Source of the DNA: Thelonectria olida
Lineage: Eukaryota; Ascomycota; Sordariomycetes; Hypocreales; Nectriaceae
Length of the DNA stretch: 64,000 nucleotides
Direction: 5' to 3'
NCBI GenBank assembly: GCA_020736575.1
Contig: JAGPYM010000012.1
Location: forward strand, 620,001-684,000
Of the stretch, positions 14,407-25,708 are shown piece after piece (position 1 is the first letter of the stretch; every line of letters starts with the position of its first letter). The position numbers and the translations under genes were made by a program. The notes under the pieces are model-generated. The model was not told where the DNA came from. It made no database searches and saw only the letters and a program-made list of their open reading frames with translations.

Positions 14407-16642
14407 CTAGGACCTTGCCTCTTCCAGCTCCAATTCGAGTTGGCGGATACGCTCGCTCTGGTCCTGACCGCCAGAGCCGACCTTGCGCTTGAGGCCCTCG
14501 ACCTCGGATGTCAGCGAGAGGATCTGCTGGCTCTGGGCGCTGATGAGCTTGGACTGGTTCTCGATGAGCTGCTTGATTTGACCCAAAGTCGTCTCGACAC
14601 CGGGAGAGGACGACGATGTGGTGACGGCAGCGGGTGACTTGATAGGCGAGGATGGCTTCACGGGAGAAGCGGGGGTGGCAGTGGGAGGAGGAATTGACTG
14701 AGTCTTGACGGGAGCGGCGGCAGGCCTGGGAGGCTCAGAACGGACGGGCACGGCACTGCGCTGAGCAGGGCGCGAGACCTCCTCGAAGCTCGAAGTCTCA
14801 TCCTCTGACTCCTCTGACTCCTCGTTGTCCTGGTACTTGTTGGCCATGGCTGCGATAGAACCCTTCTGCTCGGACACAGCAGGAGGAGGAGGCCGGACGG
14901 CTGGCGCTGGCTTAGGCTCCTCCCTCTTAGGCTCCTCCTTCTTGGGAGCAGGCTTCTCAGCAACAGGAGCAGCAGAGGCCGGAGGCTGATACTCCGATGG
15001 CAACTCCTTAGGGGCATTGCCATCGTAGACGCTCTCAAGGTCAAGCTTGGCAGGAAGTCCCGTCTTGCCGGCAAGCCAGTCCTTGGCACTGACGGCTGGC
15101 TTCGTTCCGGTGGCCGGGGGGAAGATGTCGGCCTGGAAGACCTCGGCACGCCTGGGAACCGTGAAGGAGATGGGCTCAATGTAAGTGTCGTTGACCGTCT
15201 TGTAGGCCCTCATGACCTCGTTATCATGTACCTGTTGATGTGAGCATTGTACAAACGGAGGGTCGTCATCAACTGAAAACCTACGTTGATACCACGTCGA
15301 GGAACAAAGGCGATACCTCGTTGAGGCTCACCAGACTTGTACTCGCTGAGGAACTCGAACTTGTCGTTTGCATACTCAAAGTATCGGATGTTGCCGTCAC
15401 TGCACACGATTAGACCTCGCACTGATCCAGACAACCATATCCAACTTACCCCTTTCCAGCAAGGTACAAGCAGTTGGAACCATCATCTGCCCGTATGTTA
15501 GTGACTACCGCAACGACATCATGAGGACATACATACCCCAGAAAGGCATGCAGACACCAGAGATTGAGTCCAGCATAGTAAAGCCTCCAATAGGCTCAGG
15601 GTTGCCCGGCTCCCATAGAGCTATTTGTCGCTCGCTCATTCTCGAGAAACCCGTCGTCGCAAAGCGGTTGTGCTCGCCCAGCCACACGGCGCGACTGTTC
15701 TTTGCGCCTCCGTGGCCGGGGGACTCGTGGACGGCCTTTTCCTGGCGAACATCCCACACGCGCACCTTCTTGTCGCGCGAAGTGGTAACGAGCATGCTAC
15801 CGCTCGCGTTCCATGACAAACTCTGGACAATGTCGTTGTGCTTCAAGACGAGGACGTTCTGGCCAGTGGTGAGGTCCCAGATCTTAATGGTGAAGTCGCC
15901 TGACGCGGAAGCGAGGATGTTCTCGGCCGCGGGGTTGAAGAGGACCTGTCCGACCTTTCTGATCGGGGAAGTCAGCATTCCAGCCAGAAGACTTGGGTAC
16001 TGGGCAGAGAAGGGAAGGGAACCCACCTCGTGTGACCAGTGAGCTTCATGATGGGAGAAACGTCGACAATCTCCTCAGCATCAGTATGCAGCGTGAAGTT
16101 CTCGGGAACCTCCCAGATAAAGACTTTCCCATCTTCGGAAGCGGAGGCGACGATGCGGTCGTTGAAAGGGTTCCTTGCATGTTGCGTCAGGCTTTTGCGC
16201 GGGGGAGGTAACAAAGGGGGGCGTACCAATCGGTATCGAGGACAGTAGCAGTGTGACCGCGGAACAGTGGGATCTGGTCGGGCAGCTTTCCTCGCTCGTT
16301 CAAGGGAATGACAGCAAACGCGCCGCCGCCGGAAGAATCCCAATTGACAGAGAGGTATTCAGGGTTGGCCTAAAGGAATCGAGGGAGTTGGTCCCCCCTA
16401 TATCAGCGATGCCAGGCCATGGGCGGGAGTGGACCGAGAAGCAACGCACCTTGACCAAGTTTGTATCCCAAGCATTGCGGCTGATGTGAATGTTATCGTA
16501 GCAAGACTCCTTCCTGGTGGACTTTCCAAAGACGTGGCCTAGGGAAGCGGGCGTCAGCAATCATCATGGGCGCGGCGCATGCACCGTCGTGGGTAGCAGT
16601 CGACGTACGGTACTTGGACGCCCGCACAAATCGGCCGGCCAT
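14407..16642 (-). CDS. crn1: Coronin, WD40-repeat actin-binding protein
   Basis: Coronin binds F-actin and Arp2/3 at cortical patches and promotes actin turnover during endocytosis and polarised growth. Eight exons on -: 16642..16609, 16538..16450, 16369..16227, 16173..16027, 15958..15537, 15486..15450, 15399..15285 and 15231..14407; introns are 50-80 nt; the product is 603 aa. The N-terminus MAGRFVRASKYRHVFGK is the coronin DUF1899 basic motif. WD40 repeats follow (SASEDGKVFIWEVPENF, SASGDFTIKIWDLTTGQ, TSRDKKVRVWDVRQEKAV), then ERQIALWEPGN and the DUF1900 extension (YKTVNDTYIEPISFTVPRR). A Pro/Ala/Lys/Glu-rich linker (~410-540) leads to a C-terminal coiled coil (TLGQIKQLIENQSKLISAQS and SERIRQLELELEEARS), the oligomerisation segment. 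Length and order match fungal Crn1. Its 5' side faces the BUD4 3' end, 0.9 kb away. Confidence 0.94.
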
Positions 16643-17545
16643 GATGGCGGTGGAAGTTTGCAACGAGGAAGCTGGGATAGGCGAATGGGGGCTAAAAGGG
16701 AGTCGGAGCGGCGTCGAGGATGCGCAGTGGGATGCGTGGTTGTGGTCGTTCGAAGCGGGAGGTCGGGGAGTTGATGCTAATGTCAATGTTTAATGCTGCT
16801 TGCTGGATGAGGTGAGAGCTGGACCCATGGGCATGGGCTACAGCTCTCGGGTACTTGTTACAAGGTTGTCCAGCGGTACAGGTCCAGCAAAGCCACCAAA
16901 ACTGACGCTGCGCCTCGCAAGCTCCCCACTTTCTTACAAGGAGAAGCAGCCAAAGTTGCCAACTTGTCCCAAGTAGACCGACCCCCCCCCCATTGAGCGA
17001 GTCGTGCAAACGAAGTGCAAAACACCGAGAGCAATCACGTGAGAGCTTCATCTTAGTTACCCCAAATGCGCATCTCCCTCACCACTCATCATGACCACGG
17101 TTTTCAGTAAACACAAGTATTCTTTTCTACACATTCATTATAATCCCAACTTGTGAATCAATACAGAAAATTCCAGATGTGCAGCCGCCTGTGCCACCAA
17201 ACAAACAGAGGGAACAATGCAGAAAAACAATAAAAATAAAAGACGCCCTGTCCTTGTCGACGCCTTGAAAGTGCATAAAGGCGCCTAAACCCCCCTTCTC
17301 CTGAATGGTCGACTGGTCGCCAGACTCCATCCCAAAGTTCATCACATTATCAACACCAATCAAGTAAATGCCCAATACCTGTACCAGACCACTCCCCCTC
17401 TAAAAAAATGACGAGCAAAGAGGTATCATGAGCCAACCCATCGACCCCGAACTCCTGGTCCGGGCCTGTCATATAAGATCATCATCCTGGCGTTGTCTCG
17501 TTTTTGTACTCGCCACACCAACCAAACCGAACAAGCAATCGTCGC
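16643..17545. other. Coronin promoter and BUD4 3' region
   Basis: A 903-bp spacer between tandem minus-strand genes. It contains a C10 tract at 16982-16991 and an A/T-rich part from 17095 to 17250 that probably belongs to the BUD4 3' UTR. No gene seen. Confidence 0.6.
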
Positions 17546-20500
17546 TTAGAGGAACATGCTCTTGGGCCGAGAGTTCACTCGTCGCCCGGATGCTCGGCGG
17601 CGCAACTGCTCCTCTCGCCTAAGAACGAGCTGGCACCACTTCGATCTTGCTCGGTGGTCCTCGTCGCCGTTGTCACGGCCAACAACCTCGGCTAGAACCT
17701 TCATCCAACCCTCTTTGTCCTCAGCTGTGTCCGCGTAAAAGTCGATCACCTCGCCGTTGTTGAATCGGATACGGAAACCCTCTTCAACAAACATGTAGCC
17801 CTCTTCTTCTTCGGCAAAGGCGGATCTGCGGCGTCGACCACCTCTTCCAGTGGTCTCCTTCTCAGTGAGGGCGCGGCGATCATCAATCAGCCGCTTGGCA
17901 TTGGCCAGGTTGATGGTGGCACGAGGTAGTCGTGTGGCCTCGTGATAGGCTGTCAGCTTGGGGCCGACAAGCTTGAAGTATCGACGTCGCCAGTACTGGA
18001 TCATTGTTAGCATTGGATTCTGTTTACTTCGTTCAATATGACTTACAGGGCAATCGCCACCTTGCTGGCTTAGATGACCTTCCCAGGTGCGGGCACTCCT
18101 CTCCTCAGCTGCCTTGAGCTCTCGGATGCACGAGTTCATGCTCTTGGGCATGTCGTCGTCCGTTGCGTTCTTAGGGCGAGGGACGAAGAGCAACTGGAGT
18201 TCCAGCTTGCCAATCTTGTAAGGGGCTCGTCGAACAACATTCGTGTTGCCACGCTTGCTCTTGACGCTGGACGCGAAGCTGGCCTCCTCACATGCCCACT
18301 CGTTGAAGCAAGCAATCTCGGCCATGTACGGGCGACCGAAGCATCGATTCTCATGTTCCCTGAGGCAGACGTAGGCTCGACCAAAGCTGCCGTCTTCAGC
18401 TGCCAAAGGAGACAGCATCTCGTAAGCCGAGGGAGGAGCGCTGCGCTTGCGTGCCTGTGCCTCTCTCTCCTGCTGCGCAACCCGCGCTTCTCGCTCTTCC
18501 TCTTCGCGTTGGCGCATCTCAAGCTCCTTGCGCTTCTTGGGTGACGCAAACACTCTGCTGAAGGTTGAGGTCTTGTGCTTGTGAGTTCGGGCTGCCGCGG
18601 GAGGCAGCTTGTTGTTGTTGTTGTTGTTATCCTTATTTGTAGGAGTAGGTGGCTTCTCAAGCTTGACATTGAGCGTCAACTGGAACTCAAGGTCATTGGG
18701 AACAACAAGCTCAAACTCCTGGCCGATGGGTGCGTTGCGAGCAAGCTCGAGCCAAGCTGTAGTTACGCAGTGCACTCCATTGTCCAGTGTAAGGCTGAAC
18801 CAAGTGCGTTCATCTACTTTTGTTAGCAAGTTGTCCCATCAATATCTGCTGGTTGGCCACTTACTCTTGGGAAGAGGGAGGTCAAGGTCCTTGACACCCA
18901 TTACCTTAACGAATAGACGACCCCTCTCTCCACTCTCAGGGGTCGCCATCTCAAGGGTGGCATCCTCTTCAGTCACCTGGTTCAAAGCCATCGCGTTGCT
19001 CTCTTGGCCAGGCATGGGAGGAATAGGACCGGCACTACCACCTACACGCTTCCGCACGCTCTTACCAGGGCGCGGCTTGTTGTTCCAGGGCTCAACAACA
19101 CATGACATGGGACGGCTCTCCTTCACAGGAGAATTGCCCACAGATCTAGCGCCTCTTGGCTCGTCAGTGTCCTTGTCGCTCGCGGAAATGAGTTTCGTGT
19201 TTTGTCGCATAAGGTAACCGCGCTGTTGACGAGATGTTACGTTAGCATTTAGTCCTCTGACTTCTGTCTGCGCCAAATCCGTAGACGCTTGTCTGCTGGA
19301 GTTGTCGTTGACTGGGGGTTGTTGACAAATGGAAGGGTTAAAAGCAACCTTTTGTGCTTCGATGACTCTCTCGAAGTCCTTGTCGAGGCTCAGGCCCATG
19401 TCGTCAAGGTCGAGGGTCAAACTGCGGTTCTTGAAGCTTGGGTGGCGATCAATGAATTCATCGCCAGTCAAGAGGAAATCCGACGTCTTCTCTTTCGACA
19501 GGCCCTTGCTGCCGAGGCTGATGCGGTCGGGAATTGAGGGAACGTCTGGGATTTCGACGCTGACCTGTCTGCGAGCCTCTCGCATGGCAGCAATGTCAGA
19601 TGGAGTGTTTGAGAGTCGGGTCTTGAGCTTGGAGTTGGATGCCTTGATAGTAGCGTATCTCGTGGGGATAGCAGGCGACAGCGGGGCGGGCTCCTCCTTC
19701 TGAGGCTCTTCAATTTCCTCATCAGGCATAGGATGATGAATCACGGAGTCTGGGGTGCTAGGCTCCTGGTCGTACTCATCATCGGGCTCACCCCAGCCAG
19801 TGCCATCATACTCGGGCTTAGACAACCTGTGCTCAGGAGTGAACGGACGCTGCAGGAAGGCATGTGCATCAGCCATCTTGGGGGCCTCGGGCTCGGGCTT
19901 GGGTTCCTCTTTGGGCTCAGGAATCATGTATGACTCAAAGCCTTGCGAGAATGAGAACGAGCCCTCCTTTGACTCGGGTTCAAACTCAGGCAGAGAACCT
20001 TCCATGCTTTGCTTAGGGGTGGGCGTCGTAGCGCGAGAGGTAGTTTGCTCTTCCTTGGCCTCGGCTGGCGCAGACTCTGGTACAGACTCTGGCACGGGCT
20101 CGGGCTGGGGCTCCGGCTTCAACTCTGGCTGCTGCTCGACCTTCGTCTCGGGTTGCAACTCCGGTTGTGACTCGGGCTGCTGTTCAGGTTGCGATTCAGG
20201 CTGTGGCGCTTGTTGCGGCTCTGGCTGTGCTGAATCCTGCTCGGAATAGTGGCTCTCACTATAGACATCTCCAACCTGGGGGTCCAACTCGTCTTCATCC
20301 TCATCAAAATCTGAGTCCTCGTAAAACTCGATCTGATCCTCGGGCAATCGAGTGATGATGACGCTGCCCTCTTCTTCCTCTGAGAAGTCATCCATAGAGT
20401 CTTCAGTGGAGGGAATCGGGACATCGGGATCGAGAGGAAGCTGGCGAGCCGGACTTCTCTCAGGGCTGGACGCGGGAGGAGAAGAGAAGGTGAAGTCTGC

Positions 20501-22192
20501 CTCCTGTTCAGCAGTCTTGTTGCCCACCCTGCGCATGATGGAATCGCGAGAGATGCGGGGAGGAAGCTGGTAGTCACCGAGACCAGAAAGATCACCCACT
20601 GCATCATCTTCCTCCAGAGTCTCTGCCATGCTTGTAGTGGACTCGGGCTCGGACATGGGGCTGCTTAGGCGCTCCCGGCCATGAGCGCGGCGAAGACGAC
20701 GCTCACGCTGTTGTGATGCAGCCACCTTTCCGTCATTGTCATCTGACAACATCATGAGTCTTAGTCTCTCCTCGAGTGACATACGGCCGCCGTTGCCAAG
20801 GTTCTGGATATCCAGTTTCGTTGCTGCCGCGGGAGGGGGAGATGGGAGTCCCCTCTGTGACCCGAGCATCCTCTCTGCGGTGGCCGAAAGACCAGGAGAG
20901 GCTGGCGAATCGCCTCTTGAGTTATTGCGCACATGTCCCATACCGGGAAGAGGAGGCAGGGGGCGATGCTCCGAGTTGGCGGAGTCAGTGCGGTTGTTGG
21001 AGGGACGACCAGTAGAGGCCAAAGAAGGAGTATCATCAGGCAGTGGACTTCTCTCGTACTCTTGTGGCCCTCCACGAGGGAGGAATGGGCTGTCGCCTCT
21101 CCAGTCATCTGGACCGACCACGGGAGTCTTATCAGTGTCTTCCAGAGACGCGTCAAAGCTGTCGCCCTCAAGATCTAGATGACCAGGCTCATAGAGCATG
21201 TCGTCATCGTCCTCATCATCGTCCATTGACTCGAAGCTCCCTTCGCGAGAGTTGGTGCCAATGGAGGAAAGATCAGGAGTCGCCATTTCGTATTCGTTAA
21301 TCTGGGGAGGTGCAGCATCAAAAGTCACGCTCTTCGCGTGACGATGCAGCGACCGCCCAGGAGGGAGCTCGCGGTCATTAACCGACGAGTTATTAGACCA
21401 GGTGCCCGTTTCCATATCGAAGCTGCCCTTGAACCTTGACGAAAGAGATGACTTGGTTGGAGAGACCTGGTCCTTACTCGGTGTCAGTGGACGAGTTGGC
21501 GAGGTGCCCATCTGAGACAATGATGACTTGGTCGGGCTCATGGTGGGAATGCTCGTCTTGCTTTCCGTTCGTTGATGGCCAAGGCCAGGGCGGTCGGACG
21601 TGGAGGAGCGGAGGTTACCAGACGATCCAAAGGGGCTGCTCTGAACCTTTGCGAGGGGTCTCTCGATTTGAGGAAGCCGAGTGGGATCATATTCCTGCTT
21701 CTGCTCAAGTGCTAGGATGTTGCTGTTCCTGACACGAGACGCCTTCTGGAGTCGCTCAATCGAAGAACGGCGGTTTGGTGATGGTGTTGTGGTCTGTCCG
21801 CTGTAGAAGTTTTCCGAGTTGCGGTGTTGCCAAAACAATCGGGGAGAGGAGACAGAGTCTAGAGGCGATGACTGGAATGGAGATGAATCGGCGTTCTGAC
21901 TCTTCTATATCGTAGTTAGCATCGGACCATCCGAGTGGTGTCTGCAGCGTGATTCACGTACCTTTGACTTGGGGGAACCATTGCTGTTCTGGTGCCAGCT
22001 GGGCGAGTTACGCCTCATCTCGGCGGGAGACAGCTCAGAGAGCGGGCGAGGGATGCCGCTCGGCATTTTTGCTGGAGATGTGTTGCTTTTGGTAATGCGC
22101 AAGGGATGTACCTGGTTGAGAGAAGAGTCAGAGACATGAAACCCGATAAAAGGGTGAATGGTGCCGAGACAACATACCTGTTCGGTAGCCAT
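17546..22192 (-). CDS. bud4: BUD4-like anillin-related septum/bud-site protein with PH domain
   Basis: Septin-associated scaffold that marks septation or bud sites and helps assemble the contractile ring at the cell cortex. Exons on -: 22192..22178, 22111..21962, 21904..18865, 18813..18047 and 17995..17546; introns are 51-66 nt; the product is 1473 aa. Exon 1 encodes only MATEQ. Most of the protein is disordered, Ser/Pro/Asp/Glu-rich, with a PE/PQ repeat around residues 610-670 and a poly-Asn run (18609-18628). The C-terminal third has an anillin/Bud4-like region (RGLFVK-type block, VHCVTTAWLELARNAP, KRGNTNVVRRAPYKIG) and a PH domain at ~1308-1430 (RTWEGHLSQQGGDCPYWRRR, then FRIRFNNGEVIDFYADTAED, EGWMKVLAEV). 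The last intron (17996..18046) is exactly 51 nt and stop-free, so retention would keep the frame. The fold order and C-terminal PH position match fungal Bud4. Confidence 0.9.
20045..20240 (-). repeat. PE/PQ-rich tandem repeat within BUD4
   Basis: Degenerate repeats of Pro-Glu, Gln-Pro-Glu and Gln-Gln-Pro-Glu (for example QPESQPEQQPESQPELQ) run for about 60 codons. The DNA shows matching repetition of CTC/CGG/CTG triplets on the + strand. This kind of tract usually varies in length between strains. Confidence 0.75.
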
Positions 22193-23873
22193 GCTGCTAA
22201 CAGTGTGCGTGATTCTGATCCTGCGCCTAGACTAGATGGGATGAGGCCGGAGGCATTGGCATGCGGATCGAGGTCTCGTATAAGTAAGAAAAACGGAGTT
22301 GTGGAATGTCGCAGGCCGGCGTGACTCTTGTTGTTGTTGGTGGTGAATGGGGCGACGCAAGGAGGCGGCAGAGAGAATGGATGCAGAGTATCAGCTGGTG
22401 ATAAGTCTGCTTTTGTGAAGAAGGAAAACACGCCCTCTGGGCAGTTCAGCACGACGAAGCTCTCTCGACGAGTCGAAGACGTGAGCAAAATTATTGCGGG
22501 CGAAGTGAATCAGAGAGACGAGGAGTGTGCTTCAGGCGAGGTTCATGTGTTTAAGGGACGTGTGGACGGGCGCATGTTTGTTTTCCCCACGGCCAATAAG
22601 CAGCCAACCCTGCGGGCCAAAGTGCGCTGTCGTTGTCTAGGCAACTGCTTTGCACAAGCAGTCACAAGCGAGCCTTCCCACCTAAACTTTTGCCAGGATT
22701 CGACTTTCGAGGCCCGCCTCCACTGAGGTCGGGTGGCTGCAAGCGCTAATCATTCTGCGACAATGCGCTGGGGGCCCTACCCCGCTCCGCTGAAGCCGTC
22801 CCCTCCTTTGGCCCTCCAGCGCCGTTACAGCTGAAGTCGCCATGGCAGCGGCGCAAGCAGCCGACGTCGAGGGCCGTGAATGGCTGAGCCAGCGTCGGCG
22901 TTATGCTGGCATGATCCCAGTATTGCATGTAACGTGCTTGCAGTCGCCAATGTTTACAAGGGCGCTGTGTGTTATCATCACAATAATATGACTTATCCAT
23001 GACGATTTCCGGCGCTTTTATTGTTTGGCTATGCAAGTTACCCGTGGCAATGCCCGCAAAGGGCCGGATGAACGGCCTTTGTACGCATGTAGGCTGGCGG
23101 CGGTCTGCTAAACGTGGTGTTTATGATGCTGTCGCCATCCTTTTCGAGGCCATGGTCCGTCAACACGTTGTAAATACTTATATCCGTGTCGGCTCTTAGT
23201 TATTGTGTCGGCTCCCGCGAGAGTGACAGCGAGACTGAGACTGAGCGCGACAACACCGCTCGGGCAAACCGCATAACCTATTCCCCATCGTTCTCGCTAG
23301 TCTTGTCCACCAAAGTCTTTGTCATGTTCTGCATCGAGATCGTCCCGAACGCCGGTTGAGCCCATGCCGCCATTTCGGCACTAGAATCCTCGATGCCGGT
23401 AATTTCTTGGACCCGATCTCACAGAACCGAGTGCTAGTTACGTAGCCCTCCCGTCGATTGTTTGTTTTGCTAACCTCTCCCGCCCCTCCTCCTCCTCCCG
23501 GACATCAACCCACAATCATATTGTCTCCAACCACTGCCGAGATTTTCTTTGTCCGTACTGTTGAGATGCACTACCGGGACGTGCATCATACAGGAACTCT
23601 TGGGGCTGCTCCCCGCCGTTGTATTGTGAGTCAGGACCAGCTTCATAACATGCAACAAAGCGCCTCCTATGCACGAAAAGTGCCCGTACCCGCAGAATGC
23701 CTTTTGTTTTCCTTGTGTGATGCATTTCGCCGCTGTTTGCTTCTGATGCCTTGTTTCAGAGCCACACTATATCCTCCTGACCATGAACCGGAGGCGGGGG
23801 AGGGGGCTGGGAAACGCTCTCTTCGAAACAACAACGCGCAGATTCATCATTGCACGAGATACACATCGCTCTA
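22193..23873. other. BUD4 promoter / HIS6 3' intergenic region
   Basis: A 1.7-kb spacer between tandem minus-strand genes. Open frames on either strand (for example 22328..22726 and 23458..24054 on +) lack recognisable motifs, and the latter runs into HIS6 exon 3 antisense. I see no RNA gene. Confidence 0.55.
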
Positions 23874-24759
23874 TTATTCTTGCTTTTTATTCCATTCCAC
23901 GCAATCGTCAAACTTGACACCAGAACCTCCGAAGCAATCTAGCGCACTTCCTATCGTGAGATCCACCTTGCCTCCGCTCAGCCTCTTGACTGCCTCCAGG
24001 TCGTCAAGGTTTCTGCCACCACCCGCGTACGTCACGGGAATCGTACACCACTGAGCGAGTCTCTCGACTAGCTTCTCATCTATACCCTTTTGCAGTCCCT
24101 CGTTGTCGGCTGCGTGGATGAGGAACTCGGAGCAATACGGCTCCAACGCCTTGATGGTGTCTGGTCCTAGTTAGCGGTGGTTACACGTGCTTAGAACTCA
24201 AGCCCGAACCTTGGTTGACTTCCATATCGGTGATTGTCTGCCACTTGTTCATGGCAACGAACCAAGAGTTGTCTCCTTTCCGTCGACAGCTGAGGTCAAT
24301 CACTAGCTTTTCCTTATCGCCGTCAAGGGCCTTGAGCACCGCATCCAATCTTTCCTGGCTGAAACGGCCCTCTGGGAAGAGGTAGGAAGTGATGATGACC
24401 TGTAAGGTAGGGTTGATTAGTAGAATGCCTTCTAGATATGAGACTATTCCGTAGCCTACCTTTTCTGCACCCGCATCCATCCAATCTTGCGCATTCTTGT
24501 CGTTGATGCCTCCTCCGACCTGAAGACCACCGGGCCAGGCGCCCAATGCTTCCCTAGCTGGACCATCATTCCCACCTCCCAGCATGATGACGTGGGCTCC
24601 AGCGAGCTCATTGTCCCTGTACAACTGGGCAAAGTGGGCGGGGGGGTGTTGAGAGACAAAGTTGGTCTTGAGCTCCGAAGACGTGCTGTCAAGAGTGCCG
24701 CCGACAATCTGCTTGACTTGACCGGCGTGCAGGTCGATACACGGCCGAAAACGTGTCAT
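23874..24759 (-). CDS. HIS6: HIS6, phosphoribosylformimino-AICAR ribotide isomerase
   Basis: Fourth step of histidine synthesis: isomerises ProFAR to PRFAR (EC 5.3.1.16) in the cytosol. Exons on -: 24759..24460, 24399..24210 and 24160..23874; introns are 60 and 49 nt; the product is 258 aa, normal for the eukaryotic enzyme. It is a single (beta/alpha)8 barrel. Visible motifs: [20 protein letters not shown] with the catalytic Asp candidate D9, [39 protein letters not shown] with the second Asp candidate D135, [10 protein letters not shown] and [13 protein letters not shown]; these Gly-rich loops bind the two substrate phosphates. The start is the first ATG in the joined frame; an open extension upstream begins only at TTG. 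I find no exact TGACTCA (Gcn4/CPC1) site in the ~450 bp upstream, although HIS genes are usually under cross-pathway control. Confidence 0.95.
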
Positions 24760-25708
24760 TTTGTGTCGTCTCTCTGGTGACGGGCCGGAAGCGTGATGGT
24801 TGAGTTGAAGTGTTGAGCTGTCGATGGTTGACTTGACTTTGTGGCACTTCAATGTGGGGCAGATCCGCAAAGCAAGACGCCGCCTTTGGGGCCGAACTAG
24901 GCAAGAAGAGAGTGAGAGGTGATGATATAATGCTAATTATAGAAAGAAGATACCAGTACGTAGTACTCCGTATCTGTTGTTGAGATGAAACAGAACTTTA
25001 TCAAGGCTAGCTCGACAGAGGAACGAAAAGTAAGACGGTTACATAGAGCTTAATGTGCGTCCTTGTTCGTACTTCACCTGTTAGTACTTTCGACAAGAAC
25101 AGGTAATATTAATAACAATTGTAGTTGCTTATGTTTTGAGACTCTGTACTGAGTGATTCTATGGAAACCTTCAACTGCATGCGCATATGGCGGATAGTTA
25201 CCTGGAAGTATCTATTCACCTAGAACTGGACCTTTGAGGAGACTTGAGATGTGAACTTTGCGCAATTCACTCCGAAATCGACTGACTTGGGCATTTCTGG
25301 CAAAATGTAGATGGGAGAGTTAAATGAACGTAGAGGCATAACGACATTCAGATCGATGGGAATTAGTTTGGTGGAATCTAAGACGACCATGGTATGGTTC
25401 ACAACGACAGGCCCGAAATAGCCCAGCTATCAGCAAGCAAATGCATACTCCTAGGCAGACCCACGTCGATCTCAGAAGGTATTGCTGGAAAGCTGTACTA
25501 TTTGAAATTAAACGAGTCCATGGCCATATATCTCCGCGTAAAAGAGACACCAATAGCTTATGTCGATTGGCTTGGTTGAGGGGAGACAGCACAGAAGCAA
25601 AGGCTGGATCAAACGGTTTCTACCAAATCAAGATGCACGCTTCCTCTAAGCTAAATATAAGTAATTTACTAAAATACACACAAATGTTGCCGTTTGATAT
25701 CTTCTTCC
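24760..25708. other. HIS6 promoter / PALA 3' intergenic region
   Basis: A 949-bp spacer, noticeably A/T-richer than its surroundings. It contains a nested inverted repeat at 24949-24974 (outer GATAC/GTATC, inner AGTAC-GTA-GTACT). No gene seen. Confidence 0.6.
24949..24974. repeat. Nested inverted repeat in the HIS6 promoter
   Basis: The outer arms GATAC (24949-24953) and GTATC (24970-24974) enclose the inner arms AGTAC (24955-24959) and GTACT (24963-24967). It lies ~190 bp upstream of the HIS6 start and includes the octamer ACTCCGTA. Confidence 0.5.

Noticed and set aside
24760..25210. Gcn4/CPC1 control site upstream of HIS6
   Set aside because: No exact TGACTCA or one-strand equivalent was found on reading the interval, although the gene class is often under this control.
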